DNA of 24,350 nt from Geobacter sp. UBA6169 (GCA_002422265.1 DIUB01000216.1:1-24350), one strand, 5' to 3'; positions 6,898 through 15,391 are shown, counted from the first letter of the stretch. Notes: a model not told the origin generated them from the sequence alone. Numbers and translations are program-made.

Positions 6898-7863
6898 ATG
6901 AACCAGACCGATATGACAGCTGCGTATCTGGACAATTCCGGGCGTGATGATCTGCTGAGCGGTGGTGTGAAAATGATTCCGGTCAACACCCCCAAAGGAA
7001 CCTTTCGCGTGTGGACGAAACGTGTGGGAAATAATCCCGCCATAAAGGTGCTTCTCCTGCACGGCGGGCCGGGCGGTACGCATGAATACTACGAGGCCTT
7101 TGACAGTTACTTTCCGGCTGCGGGCATCGAATACTATTATTACGATCAGCTTGGATCAAAATACAGTGATCAGCCTGACGAGCCGACACTATGGGAGGTT
7201 CCCCGTTTTGTTGATGAGGTCGAACAGGTACGGCAGGCGCTGGGGTTGCATCAAGACAATTTCTTCCTGTTTGGACAATCGTGGGGCGCTATGCTGGCAA
7301 TCGAGTATGCGCTGCGCTATCAGCAGCACCTGAAAGGCCTGCTGCTCTCCAATATGATGGCCAGCATACCAGCCTATAATGCCTATGTGCAGGAGGTGCT
7401 GATGCCGGGCATAGACCCTGCTGCACTGGCTGAAATCAAAGCATTAGAGGCTGCCGGTCGTTATAGCGAACCACGCTTCATGGAGCTGCTGGTTACCCAT
7501 TATTACACCCGCCATGTACTGCGCATGCCGGTTGAGCAATGGCCGGATCCGGTCAACCGAGCATTTAAGCACCTGAACCAGAGCATCTATATACCAATGC
7601 AAGGGCCAAGCGAGCTTGGTGCCGGTGGAAAGATTGCCAACTGGAATCGGATGGATGATCTGCAAAAAATCACGGTTCCGACCCTGACCATCGGCGCCCG
7701 GTACGATACCATGGATCCGGATCAGATCAAGGCGATGGCAGACCGGCTCCCCCAAGGACGCTTTCTCTTCTGCCCGAACGGCAGCCATATGGCCATCTAC
7801 GACGATCAGAAGATTTTCATGGAAGGCATTATTCGGTTTCTCCACGAACACGCCAATGGTTAG
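6898..7863 (+). CDS. Proline iminopeptidase-family alpha/beta hydrolase
   Basis: A 321-residue hydrolase of the S33 peptidase group (pro_imino_pep_2 type). The oxyanion motif LLHGGPGG is followed by the nucleophile elbow GQSWG with S128; the acid is D270 (ARYDTMDPD) and the base H297 (NGSHMA). These enzymes release N-terminal proline or other small residues from short peptides or act as amino-acid amidases; there is no signal peptide, so it should be cytosolic. The ATG at 6898 follows AAAGGAAAGG. It stands alone: mini-genes diverge on its left and a 359-base gap follows on its right. The long palindrome 79 bases upstream is a plausible control site. The exact substrate is not predictable. Confidence 0.92.
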   Translation: MNQTDMTAAYLDNSGRDDLLSGGVKMIPVNTPKGTFRVWTKRVGNNPAIKVLLLHGGPGGTHEYYEAFDSYFPAAGIEYYYYDQLGSKYSDQPDEPTLWEVPRFVDEVEQVRQALGLHQDNFFLFGQSWGAMLAIEYALRYQQHLKGLLLSNMMASIPAYNAYVQEVLMPGIDPAALAEIKALEAAGRYSEPRFMELLVTHYYTRHVLRMPVEQWPDPVNRAFKHLNQSIYIPMQGPSELGAGGKIANWNRMDDLQKITVPTLTIGARYDTMDPDQIKAMADRLPQGRFLFCPNGSHMAIYDDQKIFMEGIIRFLHEHANG

Positions 7864-8222
7864 TAACCCTGTATCTTGTTCAACGTACCACTCACGACAC
7901 CTGTTCTGCCCAGAACTGAAGGGTGTTGAGCGCCCTGATGCCATCGGTCTGCTGCCAGGGGAGGAGCGAACATTTGTGCACAAAGGAACACCTGACTTTT
8001 TTAACCCAGATTTTCCATTGGGGCACGAGATGCTGCCGCGATGGTTTGTGAGCAGATTTTCGTCCGTTTGACGAGGCAATAGCCGTAGCTATTGGTGAGA
8101 AAAACGGGCAAAAAGATGCCGGAAAACATCCGGCAGGGCTCGTGCAGGCGCTCTGCGCCACCTAATGGAATATCTGGATTTAAAGCAACGGATGTCACAA
8201 ATACGACTTAGGGACTCTGAAC
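7864..8222. other. Gap with three consecutive hairpins before the sensor kinase
   Basis: This is 359 bases without a gene I can support; overlapping frames on both strands (for example 7892-8161, minus) show no family resemblance. The last third holds three perfect stems in a row: CAATAGC/GCTATTG (8077-8094), TGCCGGA/TCCGGCA (8117-8135) and GGCGC/GCGCC (8147-8159). They would lie in the leader of the 7TMR-DISM kinase mRNA. I could not match them to a known riboswitch, and no T-run follows. Confidence 0.5.
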
Positions 8223-10175
8223 TTGCTGCGATACCATTTTTCATATCTCCTACAAGCCGCCAGGTTACTGTTACTGGCATTCATGCTCCTTGGCATTTCC
8301 GTACCTGTTGTACAAGCACAAGCGTTGATGCTGGACGATACCGCAGAAAGCTATCCCCTTGGCGTCAACAGGCTGGAAGTTCTGGAAGACAGGACAGGCG
8401 CACTTACCATTGACGATGTCAGCTCAGAACGGTTGTCCGCTTCATTTACGCCATCCTCACAACCGATCCCCCACTTTGGGATGTCTGCAGCGGCCTACTG
8501 GTTCCGCTTCACAGTCCAAAGCCTGACCCGCAGCCAGGAAGCCTGGCTGCTGTTTCTTGATCAACCGGTCGCAGACGAGGTTGAGCTGTACACCCCCACC
8601 GGAACCAATTCCTTTGAAGAGCAGAAATCAGGGGTTTCACGACCGATCAGCATCCGCGAAATACGCAGCCGGAGTATTGTCCTGCCGTTGCCCGTGGATC
8701 AGGCTCCTCGCACCTTCTACCTTCGGGCACGTATTCAGGGGCGCGCACAGTTCCCTCTGACGGTCATGACCTACGAAGCTTTTCAACGTCAAGAGACCCT
8801 CAAGCAAAACCGTCTGGCGGCAGTGAGCGGTTTTCTGGTTGCGATGTCTCTGGTGGGGGCTGCGCTGCTGACATTTACCAGAGAGCGCAGTTACCTCTAC
8901 TTTGTACTCTACCTGCTCAGTTATCTGATGACTATTCTGAGTATTAGCGGTTACTATTACGCTTGGTTTCTGCCAGAATATCCGCTGCTCCATCGCACAA
9001 CCCTGCTGACCTTTGCGATCCTGATGAGTCTGACCGGGCTGTTGTTTACCCGCTCTTTCCTGAGGGTGAGCGATTTTTCGCCCCGGTTTGACCGGCTGTT
9101 GCACTGGATGACCCTGCTGAATACCGCCTTGCTCCCCGGCTATCTGCTGATACCGCCACTGTACGCCAAAGTTGCGCTAAATATGATGTTTTTCCTCGCT
9201 GCCGTTGTGTCGGGTCTGGCAGCCTTTGCCTGCTATCGCAAGGGATTTGCACCGGCACGCTACTTCCTGTTTTCACGTCTGGTGGTGTACGCGGGCTCAC
9301 TGGTCTACGCCCTGATCAACTTTAAAATACTGCCTGCAGATCTGTTGCCCAACGACTACATGCTGTTGGTATTGATATGTGACGCTTCCTTCAGTGTCAT
9401 CGCCCTGGCAGACCGGATCAACACCCAGCGACAACAAATCAACAGACTGGTTGACGACGTACGGCAAGAAATGGATGAGCGTACACATGCCCATCAGGTT
9501 ATTGAGCACGAGATGGCCGAACGCCTGCGTCTTGAACAGGAGGTCGTCAGTATCAGTGATGATGAGCGGTTCAAGATCAGCCGGGCGCTGCACGATGGTC
9601 TTTGCCAGCAGTTGACCGGCGCCCGTCTGGCCTGTTCCTCGCTGAGCAACCGGCCGGGCGCTCAACCGGAAACCCTTGAACTGATGAAACCGCTGCAACG
9701 GCTCTTGGATGAATCCGTGGAACAGGCCTACGCTCTCTCGCGTGGGGCCTGGCCAATTGAACATGAGCCCCAGGGGCAGTTCACCTCACTGGATGCATTC
9801 ATTCAACGGATCTCTGAACAAAGTTGTATCCCGATTGACTTCCATAACCAGTCTACCTGTCCGGAATGTCGTAATCCCCAGATGAGCCAGCTGTACCGCA
9901 TTGCACAGGAGGCGATAACCAATGCCGTCAAGCATGCCCGGGCCTCGCGTATTTCCGTATCCTTTGATTGCAGCCCTGCAGAGGGGATCGTTGTTGAAAT
10001 CAGGGATAACGGTGTCGGTCGGGCAGGCAGTGCCGGCAACACGCGCGGCGGTATGGGAATCAGGATCATGGCCCACCGGGCACGGTCAATCGGTGGAGAA
10101 CTGGAGCTGCAGGATCTGCCGGAAGGGGGAACAGCTGTGATCTGCAGGGCACCCTGCAGCTGTGATGCACCATAG
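8223..10175 (+). CDS. 7TMR-DISM sensor histidine kinase (NarX/HisKA_3 type)
   Basis: A 650-residue sensor kinase. A signal peptide (about 1-33, ending VVQAQA) leads into a periplasmic 7TMR-DISMED2-type sandwich (about 40-175), seven membrane helices (about 195-400), a coiled linker, a HisKA_3 dimerisation domain with phospho-His H457 (SRALHDGLCQQL) and an HATPase domain (N567 in ITNAVKHA, then DNGVGRAG and RGGMGI). The start is taken as TTG at 8223 with AGGGA upstream, because it gives a complete signal peptide; the first in-frame ATG, at 8284, would cut it. DISMED2 domains resemble carbohydrate-binding folds and often sense small external solutes. Its natural partner is the NarL-type regulator at 12743, with the eutBC-type gene between them, convergent to this gene by only 31 bases. 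Confidence 0.92.
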   Translation: MLRYHFSYLLQAARLLLLAFMLLGISVPVVQAQALMLDDTAESYPLGVNRLEVLEDRTGALTIDDVSSERLSASFTPSSQPIPHFGMSAAAYWFRFTVQSLTRSQEAWLLFLDQPVADEVELYTPTGTNSFEEQKSGVSRPISIREIRSRSIVLPLPVDQAPRTFYLRARIQGRAQFPLTVMTYEAFQRQETLKQNRLAAVSGFLVAMSLVGAALLTFTRERSYLYFVLYLLSYLMTILSISGYYYAWFLPEYPLLHRTTLLTFAILMSLTGLLFTRSFLRVSDFSPRFDRLLHWMTLLNTALLPGYLLIPPLYAKVALNMMFFLAAVVSGLAAFACYRKGFAPARYFLFSRLVVYAGSLVYALINFKILPADLLPNDYMLLVLICDASFSVIALADRINTQRQQINRLVDDVRQEMDERTHAHQVIEHEMAERLRLEQEVVSISDDERFKISRALHDGLCQQLTGARLACSSLSNRPGAQPETLELMKPLQRLLDESVEQAYALSRGAWPIEHEPQGQFTSLDAFIQRISEQSCIPIDFHNQSTCPECRNPQMSQLYRIAQEAITNAVKHARASRISVSFDCSPAEGIVVEIRDNGVGRAGSAGNTRGGMGIRIMAHRARSIGGELELQDLPEGGTAVICRAPCSCDAP

Positions 10176-10206
10176 ACGATGGAGGCTGGTTCGGCACCAC
10201 TGCAGG

Positions 10207-12474
10207 TTACTGCTGTGCCATCAACTCCTTTACTATCTTTACCGTCAGGGTAGCTGCCTCTGATGGAAGCAGTGCCTCGACAGCAATGCCCGAAACAACA
10301 CGGCTATTATTATGGTCAACCAGACCTTTTCGATTCCAGGCCTTTATCGCCGGTGCGGTGATGTAGGCTGAAAAGGTGTGGTGCATGCTGCCCGGCCGCT
10401 CTCCGATAATATGCACCACTGCCCGATGCGTGCCACTGTCTGACGGTTCGCTGAACAACAACTCGCCGATCCGGTACCCCACCCGTACCCTGCCGTTCTT
10501 CACCACCAGCAGTTCCGGGGCGACGCTCAGACCGGCTGATGCAAACGTGCTGCGCAGGGCATCCAGGTAGGGCACAAGGTTGCCTTTATCGATGAGGGAG
10601 TAGACATTCAGCCCGTCTGAGATGACCAGCTGCACCTGGACCCGTTGTGCATGCTGCTTCCGGAACCTTTGCAACAGACGGAGTGACCTTCCATCCAGCT
10701 GCTCACCTGTCTGGGGGTGCAGGATGTAGTCTTCACGATTTTTTGAGGTTGTTGACAGCAGGATTGCCCCGGGAAGCCGGACAGTAAAATCATCCGGCAA
10801 CTCTTTCCTGACGCACTTCTTTGCATCAGCATAGACCGCGCGGATTTCCTGATCCAGCGCAACCGGCAGATCCCAGGGGTGCCGGCCATAACCCTCGGCC
10901 AGGGGCACCCCTCTTTTCCTGACCTGCGTCATCTTCATCCGCCCTTCATTAAGGATGGCCGTGTCAGGCCGGGTATCTCCCTTTGCACGGCAGTACTGCA
11001 GCCAGACCTGAAGCGGCTGTCCGAAATTGGCCGCAAGCTTCCCTCGTTCGCTTATCACACCCAGGCGCTGAAAAAACCGCCACATGGCGTCATTTCCCTT
11101 GTAACCGAAACGCTCACGCAGGCGGACGTGATCCTGGAATGCCGTAGTCATATAGCCAAGCATCGGATCCATCTTGGTGGGCAATGCCATCAGGTAGCCC
11201 GGATTGCAGGGCATGATCCGATCCAGACACCAGTCCAGATCATCCAGCGAAATATCCATATGGAGGGTCGTGCAGACATCGAGGCCGATGGTCACCCCCT
11301 GCAGCTTGGCCATGACAATATCTTCAAGGCAGCAGCGCACCAGCTGCTCCCTCCTGCGAAACACTTCCGGGCCGATAAAACCGGCCACATCATTGACATG
11401 CACCCAGGGGGCCGGTTGCCGCCCTGCCCGCTGCTGCGCCTCAGCAACCTTCTGCTTCAGAAAACGGGCAAAACCGTACTTGCGGGCCTCATGGATGATC
11501 ATATCGGTTCCCTGGGCATGGCCATTGGTACAATCAGCCCCCTGGCCGGTCTCAAAATAGAAGCCGTACTGTCCGGTGCGCTCCGCTGCAAAGCCCAGCA
11601 TCTGATCCAGGCTGATATCAAAGACCCGGTTGACCGCCGTGCTGCCGCCAATGCTCTGGAACCAGATACCGGTACTGCCCGGCTGCTGTTTTTCCACGCG
11701 GGCCTGAATCGCAATATGGGCCAACACAGAGTGCGGAATGATCTCCTCAATGCCAAAGGTGCGCCGGATATCAAGCAGGCAGTTTTCAATTGCAGCAATC
11801 GAATCAGGCTCGCTGCTGACCGGGTTGGTGCCCAGCACCACATCCCCCACCCCGTAGGAAAAACCGCAAAGCACCTGCCAGAAAATATCATCAGGATTAT
11901 CGGTGGGAGAGTTAGGCTGAATCCTTGCCCCCATGTAGCCCCTGGCTCCAATCATACTACCCGGAAGGGGATTGAACAGCTTGTTCCCCACGGTAATCAG
12001 CTGATCATTATCCATCAGTTTGACCAGACAACCGGCAACATCTCCGGTCAGGCCCTCCAGCAGGGGACGGATCTCTGCTTCCGTCTGGCTGAGTATAAAA
12101 TCCCTCAGCTCACGCAGCGTCATGGCCGCCAGCCTTGAGCAGGCAACAGGGTTAAGAACAGAGTTGATGATGTCGTACAGAGGGTCATCAAACAACGGAT
12201 GGGATACGAGAGATTCAACACGAGTATTCAGCAGTAGTTGACGGGCGCGTCTGCGGGAGGTTTCTTCATTGGCGGCAACTCCGACGATCCGGTCACCCTC
12301 CTTGAAGTCGTTGGCAGCGCCGATGATCCGCCGATACAGCTCCCGATCAAAATCACCGGTCCGACGGCGAATATGGGCAAAGACATCCTCTTGTTTCTTC
12401 AGAGGTGGTATCCGGACTCCATCGTGCATGGCAGTAGCCCTCTGTACGGCTTCAACAGCGCAGGGAACCAGCAT
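10207..12474 (-). CDS. eutBC: Fused ethanolamine ammonia-lyase, EutB-EutC in one chain
   Basis: A 755-residue chain joining both subunits of adenosylcobalamin-dependent ethanolamine ammonia-lyase, which converts ethanolamine to acetaldehyde and ammonia. Residues about 30-485 match EutB. The residues binding substrate in E. coli EutB (R160, Q162, N193, E287, D362) correspond to R184, Q186 (ARIQPN), N217 (GTNP), E308 (YFETGQG) and D399 (GLDVC). Residues about 560-755 match EutC (LVISDGLNVYS, GYRIGELLF, IIGERPGS). The two are normally separate genes; the linker is about 70 residues. ATG 12474 is the first start in this frame but is unlikely to be the natural one: it has no well-spaced ribosome binding site and homology to a Tat signal continues upstream (12475-12563). 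No EutA reactivase, aldehyde dehydrogenase or microcompartment genes are nearby. A two-component pair flanks the gene and probably controls it. A different amino-alcohol substrate is possible. Confidence 0.9.
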   Translation of the reverse strand: MLVPCAVEAVQRATAMHDGVRIPPLKKQEDVFAHIRRRTGDFDRELYRRIIGAANDFKEGDRIVGVAANEETSRRRARQLLLNTRVESLVSHPLFDDPLYDIINSVLNPVACSRLAAMTLRELRDFILSQTEAEIRPLLEGLTGDVAGCLVKLMDNDQLITVGNKLFNPLPGSMIGARGYMGARIQPNSPTDNPDDIFWQVLCGFSYGVGDVVLGTNPVSSEPDSIAAIENCLLDIRRTFGIEEIIPHSVLAHIAIQARVEKQQPGSTGIWFQSIGGSTAVNRVFDISLDQMLGFAAERTGQYGFYFETGQGADCTNGHAQGTDMIIHEARKYGFARFLKQKVAEAQQRAGRQPAPWVHVNDVAGFIGPEVFRRREQLVRCCLEDIVMAKLQGVTIGLDVCTTLHMDISLDDLDWCLDRIMPCNPGYLMALPTKMDPMLGYMTTAFQDHVRLRERFGYKGNDAMWRFFQRLGVISERGKLAANFGQPLQVWLQYCRAKGDTRPDTAILNEGRMKMTQVRKRGVPLAEGYGRHPWDLPVALDQEIRAVYADAKKCVRKELPDDFTVRLPGAILLSTTSKNREDYILHPQTGEQLDGRSLRLLQRFRKQHAQRVQVQLVISDGLNVYSLIDKGNLVPYLDALRSTFASAGLSVAPELLVVKNGRVRVGYRIGELLFSEPSDSGTHRAVVHIIGERPGSMHHTFSAYITAPAIKAWNRKGLVDHNNSRVVSGIAVEALLPSEAATLTVKIVKELMAQQ

Positions 12475-12563
12475 TACCCCCAGTGTCGCACCTGCACCGA
12501 TGCAGAACTCCCGGCGGGTCAGGCCTGCTGACGGCGCATGAGATGAACCAGCATTTTTTTCAT
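12475..12563 (-). other. Out-of-frame Tat signal leader of the EutBC fusion
   Basis: Upstream of ATG 12474 the same frame reads SAGLTRREFCIGAGATLG and into VMLVPCAVEA: a twin-arginine motif, hydrophobic stretch and Ala-x-Ala-like end. The frame stays open back to a TGA at 12636-12634 but has no ATG, GTG or TTG. An ATG at 12563-12561 lies one frame off, directly before a run of seven A's (12560-12554). One more A would read MKKNAGSSHAPS straight into the Tat motif. As written, that ATG gives a 14-codon ORF ending in TGA. So either a base is missing (mutation or sequencing error), slippage on the A-run is used, or a rare start such as CTG at 12522 operates. Confidence 0.65.
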
Positions 12564-12617
12564 CTGAGACTTTCTTGATCGTGCGAGGTCCATCTTGTTT
12601 GCGGCAGGATATAGCAC

Positions 12618-12633
12618 CGGCACAAAAGTGCCG
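12618..12633. repeat. 16-bp palindrome in the divergent control region
   Basis: CGGCAC-AAAA-GTGCCG is a perfect inverted repeat lying between the divergent eutBC-type gene and the response-regulator gene. Its size and position fit an operator for a dimeric NarL-type regulator or a leader hairpin. No second copy was noticed elsewhere in the cluster. Confidence 0.4.
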
Positions 12634-12742
12634 TCAATCTGATTTCAGACGGGTTCTGGAGGTATCCCTTGACTATGACCCTGCAGCGGACATATCTATG
12701 GGCATGCTTGGCATACCACAGCAGCACAGGAGCAAACGGCTG

Positions 12743-13393
12743 ATGACCGACAGCCCACTGCGCAATCTGAAGGTTTTTCTGGTTGACGATCATCCGGCAG
12801 TACGTCAGGGCCTTTCCCTGATGCTCAGTCAGGCCGAGGTTTTCATCTGCGGAGAAGCGGAGAGCATAGCCGAGACCCTGACGAAACTGGAACAGGCTGT
12901 ACCGGATATCGTGCTGGTGGATATCTCTCTTGATCATGAAAGCGGCTTTGACCTGCTGCCAGAACTGCACAAACAACGCATTAAAAGCATCATCTACACA
13001 ATGCACAGTGATGCGAGCAGCATTGAAAAGGCGTTCCGGCTCGGGGCAGACGGGTATGTCACCAAACGGGACGCCACAAGCGATCTGCTGGAAGCGCTGT
13101 CAGACGTCATGAACGGCAAACGCCACATCAGCAAACTGTCTGCCCAAAACCTTGCCGCCAGCATGATTGGCGGCTCTTCCGGCCAACAGCAGGTCCATCA
13201 GCTCAGCGACCGGGAGCTGGAAATTGTCGAACTGATGCGCCAGGGTTGCTCAACAGCCGACATTGCGCAGGAGCTGTTCATCAGTCCCCGCACGGTAGAG
13301 TCCTATTACGCCCGCATCATCGAGAAACTGAAGATTGACGGCATGAAGAGTCTGCGCCGTTATATCCACAGTGGTAAACCTGCACAACGATAA
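12743..13393 (+). CDS. NarL/FixJ-family response regulator
   Basis: A 216-residue regulator of standard layout. The receiver domain (about 8-125) has the acidic pair in VDDHP, phospho-acceptor D60 (VLVDISLDHESG) and switch Lys in YVTKRD. The LuxR-type HTH (about 150-212) reads LSDRELEIVELMRQG and then FISPRTVESYYARIIEKL. The start MTDSPLRN at 12743 is chosen because AGGAG precedes it and the receiver begins at once; the frame is open further upstream without homology. It is the obvious partner of the 7TMR-DISM kinase at 8223 and is transcribed away from the eutBC-type gene. The two presumably control that gene and the downstream secreted-enzyme genes in response to an external solute. Confidence 0.93.
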   Translation: MTDSPLRNLKVFLVDDHPAVRQGLSLMLSQAEVFICGEAESIAETLTKLEQAVPDIVLVDISLDHESGFDLLPELHKQRIKSIIYTMHSDASSIEKAFRLGADGYVTKRDATSDLLEALSDVMNGKRHISKLSAQNLAASMIGGSSGQQQVHQLSDRELEIVELMRQGCSTADIAQELFISPRTVESYYARIIEKLKIDGMKSLRRYIHSGKPAQR

Positions 13394-13542
13394 GCCGCAA
13401 CATCCGGAACAAAAGCTCGCCAAGCCTGACCATATTCCCCGCTGTGCGTAAAAACCCCTACAAAAAAACCGCAAGAATGCTGACAGACAACCGTTGACCC
13501 TTTGTGTAACCCTGACAACAGACTACCAAAAGGAGTTCTGTC

Positions 13543-13887
13543 ATGAGAACGCTGACTATCGCAATCCTGCTGGCCTCACTATGTTGCTCATTCCCGTCTG
13601 TCGCGCTGGCTGACTGCCCCGATGAAGGACGCTGCTGGATCTCCTGGGGAGGCTCATCAACCCAGTATCAGGAACTTGGAACCTTTAAGACCCCCACCTG
13701 CTGGAAGTTCGGCAAAGGCTGCCGACCCTGGCACTGCGACGGCTACAAGGACACCACGCCGGACTACTGGCTGAACAAATGTACCCAGACCTTCAATGTC
13801 AAACATACTCCATCACGATCAGGCGAAACACTCTGGGTCACCTTTAAAGGCGGTGTTGTCGGCAATTACTCACGGAACTTGCAGTGA
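13543..13887 (+). CDS. Small secreted six-cysteine protein, unknown function
   Basis: A 114-residue protein with a clear Sec signal peptide (positive MR, hydrophobic core, cut likely after SVALA at about residue 23). The mature part of about 91 residues holds exactly six cysteines (25, 31, 53, 60, 65, 80), which suggests three disulfides in the periplasm, and is rich in Trp and Gly (CWISWGGSS, CWKFGKGC, PWHCDGY). AAAAGGAG precedes the ATG. I recognise no family. It sits between the response regulator and the metallo-hydrolase, with the same direction, so it probably belongs to the same regulated set; the aromatic surface and disulfides would suit a small ligand-binding or inhibitor-like fold, but that is a guess. 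Confidence 0.8.
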   Translation: MRTLTIAILLASLCCSFPSVALADCPDEGRCWISWGGSSTQYQELGTFKTPTCWKFGKGCRPWHCDGYKDTTPDYWLNKCTQTFNVKHTPSRSGETLWVTFKGGVVGNYSRNLQ

Positions 13888-13932
13888 AGCACCCGTGTAG
13901 TTTCATACTTTTTTATCTGGGAGGAACTGAAC

Positions 13933-15342
13933 ATGCTTGAACTTTCTCGTCGTGATCTCTTGAAACTTTCCGGAACAGCAATGGGTGGTCTGGCGCTGGG
14001 CAGCGTCTTGAGCGGCTGCAGCTCGGACAGTGTGGCGGCAACGGACCCGACGCAGCAGAATTCGCTCTTGGCCGGTCTCCCGACCTACACGCCCGGCGCT
14101 GAAAAGCTGGCAGCCGACGAGATGCGGATCTCCTTTATGGGAACCACCTGTATTCCGATGATCAGTCAGGCGGCGGTCAGTGTTTTTGTAGAGCTGGGCA
14201 ACGGCGACTGCTTCCTGTTTGATATCGGTACCGGTTCTATGATCAAGTACTGGGCCATGGGGATCAACATGGACAGGATGTCCAAGATCTTCCTCGCTCA
14301 CCTGCATGCCGATCATATGGGGGATCTGTCGTTTCTGTACGGATTCGGACCGTCCTACGGCCGCAACTGGCCGCTGTATGTCTGGGGGCCAACGGATTCT
14401 GGCTTCGTCTATACCGATCCGGTCGGCAACGTGCGCGGCCCCTTTCCCGATGGCACCAGGGCCTACTGTGAGGCACTTAAAAACATGATGTACTGGCATA
14501 ATGAAAGTCAGGCCTTTCTGGCCACCAGCTATCAGGATTACCCGATTCCTCCCTATGACCCGGATCCGTCCCTGCAGAGAAGGGATGCCTATGATCTGGT
14601 GCCGATTGAACTGAACTGGAAAAAGACCGGAAAAGATGCCTTGGGCATTCCGAACAATGACAACGTTGCCTACAACTATAACGGGGTGAAAATCACCCAT
14701 TTCCCGGCGGTCCATTGCCGTGCTGCAGCCGTAAGCTACAAGCTGGAGTGGAACGGCCTCTCCATGATCTACTGCGGGGATTCGCTACCCAACAACTACA
14801 TGATTGATCAGGCCAAGTCAGGGGTGGATGTCCTGATTCACGAGATCGTGATGCCTGCCGACAAGTGGGTGGCCAAGATGGGGATTGACCCGACCACCCA
14901 TCCCAATGCGGTACAACAGTCACAGAACGTTCAAGACAGTTCTCACACCCCTCAGAAGGCCTACGGCTATATCCTTGACCAGCTCGAGCAAGCGGGCAAG
15001 GCGCCCAGGCTGGCAGTGGGTACCCACTTCCAAGCCACGGACGACACGATCAAGTTGGCTCTTGAAGATATCCGCAAGTGGTACCCGCAGGGTGATGTCA
15101 CCATCGCCTCAGACACCATGGTGCTTAATGTAACCAAAAGTGGCGTCACCCAGCGTCGGGCCGTTGTTTCCAACTACGCCTGGCCCAAGACCACTACCGC
15201 CATCCCGTATACCTCGCCGAATCGCCCCAAATACTGGAAAGTTGACCCGATTACCGGCAAAATTGATGGTGATGCAACGGCACAGCTCGATCCGGAACAA
15301 TACAAGCAGGTTATTGATAAAAACCTGTATAACGCACGGTAA
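13933..15342 (+). CDS. Tat-exported lipoprotein, metallo-beta-lactamase-fold hydrolase
   Basis: A 469-residue protein. The N-terminus LSRRDLLKLSG is a twin-arginine signal, followed by the lipobox LSGC and then SSDS, so it should be a membrane-anchored lipoprotein outside the cytoplasm. The catalytic part starts at about residue 57 (MRISFMGTTC) and carries the metal motif HLHADH (H123, H125, D127, H128), then later histidines (FPAVHCR), GDS, LIHE and GTHFQA, as in RNase Z/arylsulfatase-like members. It resembles the group labelled GntH-like MBL hydrolases, though a guanitoxin role is not supported here. GGAGG lies 9 bases before the ATG. With the sulfatase downstream it shares a Tat-lipobox leader ending in C-SSDS. 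The substrate is unknown; an ester or sulfo-ester is reasonable given the neighbours. Confidence 0.88.
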   Translation: MLELSRRDLLKLSGTAMGGLALGSVLSGCSSDSVAATDPTQQNSLLAGLPTYTPGAEKLAADEMRISFMGTTCIPMISQAAVSVFVELGNGDCFLFDIGTGSMIKYWAMGINMDRMSKIFLAHLHADHMGDLSFLYGFGPSYGRNWPLYVWGPTDSGFVYTDPVGNVRGPFPDGTRAYCEALKNMMYWHNESQAFLATSYQDYPIPPYDPDPSLQRRDAYDLVPIELNWKKTGKDALGIPNNDNVAYNYNGVKITHFPAVHCRAAAVSYKLEWNGLSMIYCGDSLPNNYMIDQAKSGVDVLIHEIVMPADKWVAKMGIDPTTHPNAVQQSQNVQDSSHTPQKAYGYILDQLEQAGKAPRLAVGTHFQATDDTIKLALEDIRKWYPQGDVTIASDTMVLNVTKSGVTQRRAVVSNYAWPKTTTAIPYTSPNRPKYWKVDPITGKIDGDATAQLDPEQYKQVIDKNLYNAR

Positions 15343-15391
15343 TCAAAAAAACGCCTTCAGGAGTCAATCACTTCAGCAAACATTTATATCC

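Noticed and set aside
7892..8161. Overlapping ORFs on both strands in the gap before the sensor kinase, considered as transposase remnants
   Set aside because: No transposase motif, no terminal inverted repeats and no target duplication could be found.
10142..10159. CTGCAGGG-CA-CCCTGCAG inverted repeat as a terminator
   Set aside because: It lies inside the last codons of the sensor kinase, has only a two-base loop and no T-run.
10879..12138. A 419-codon plus-strand ORF inside the EutBC region
   Set aside because: It is the antisense of the EutB part; the minus strand carries clear family motifs, while this frame has no domain character.
12669..12698. TTGACT ... TATCTA as a promoter for the response regulator
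   Set aside because: The -35 is good, but the -10 matches only three of six bases at 18-base spacing.
12475..12742. Cobalamin riboswitch upstream of the AdoCbl-dependent lyase
   Set aside because: No B12-box-like sequence or the expected multi-stem layout is visible on the minus strand.
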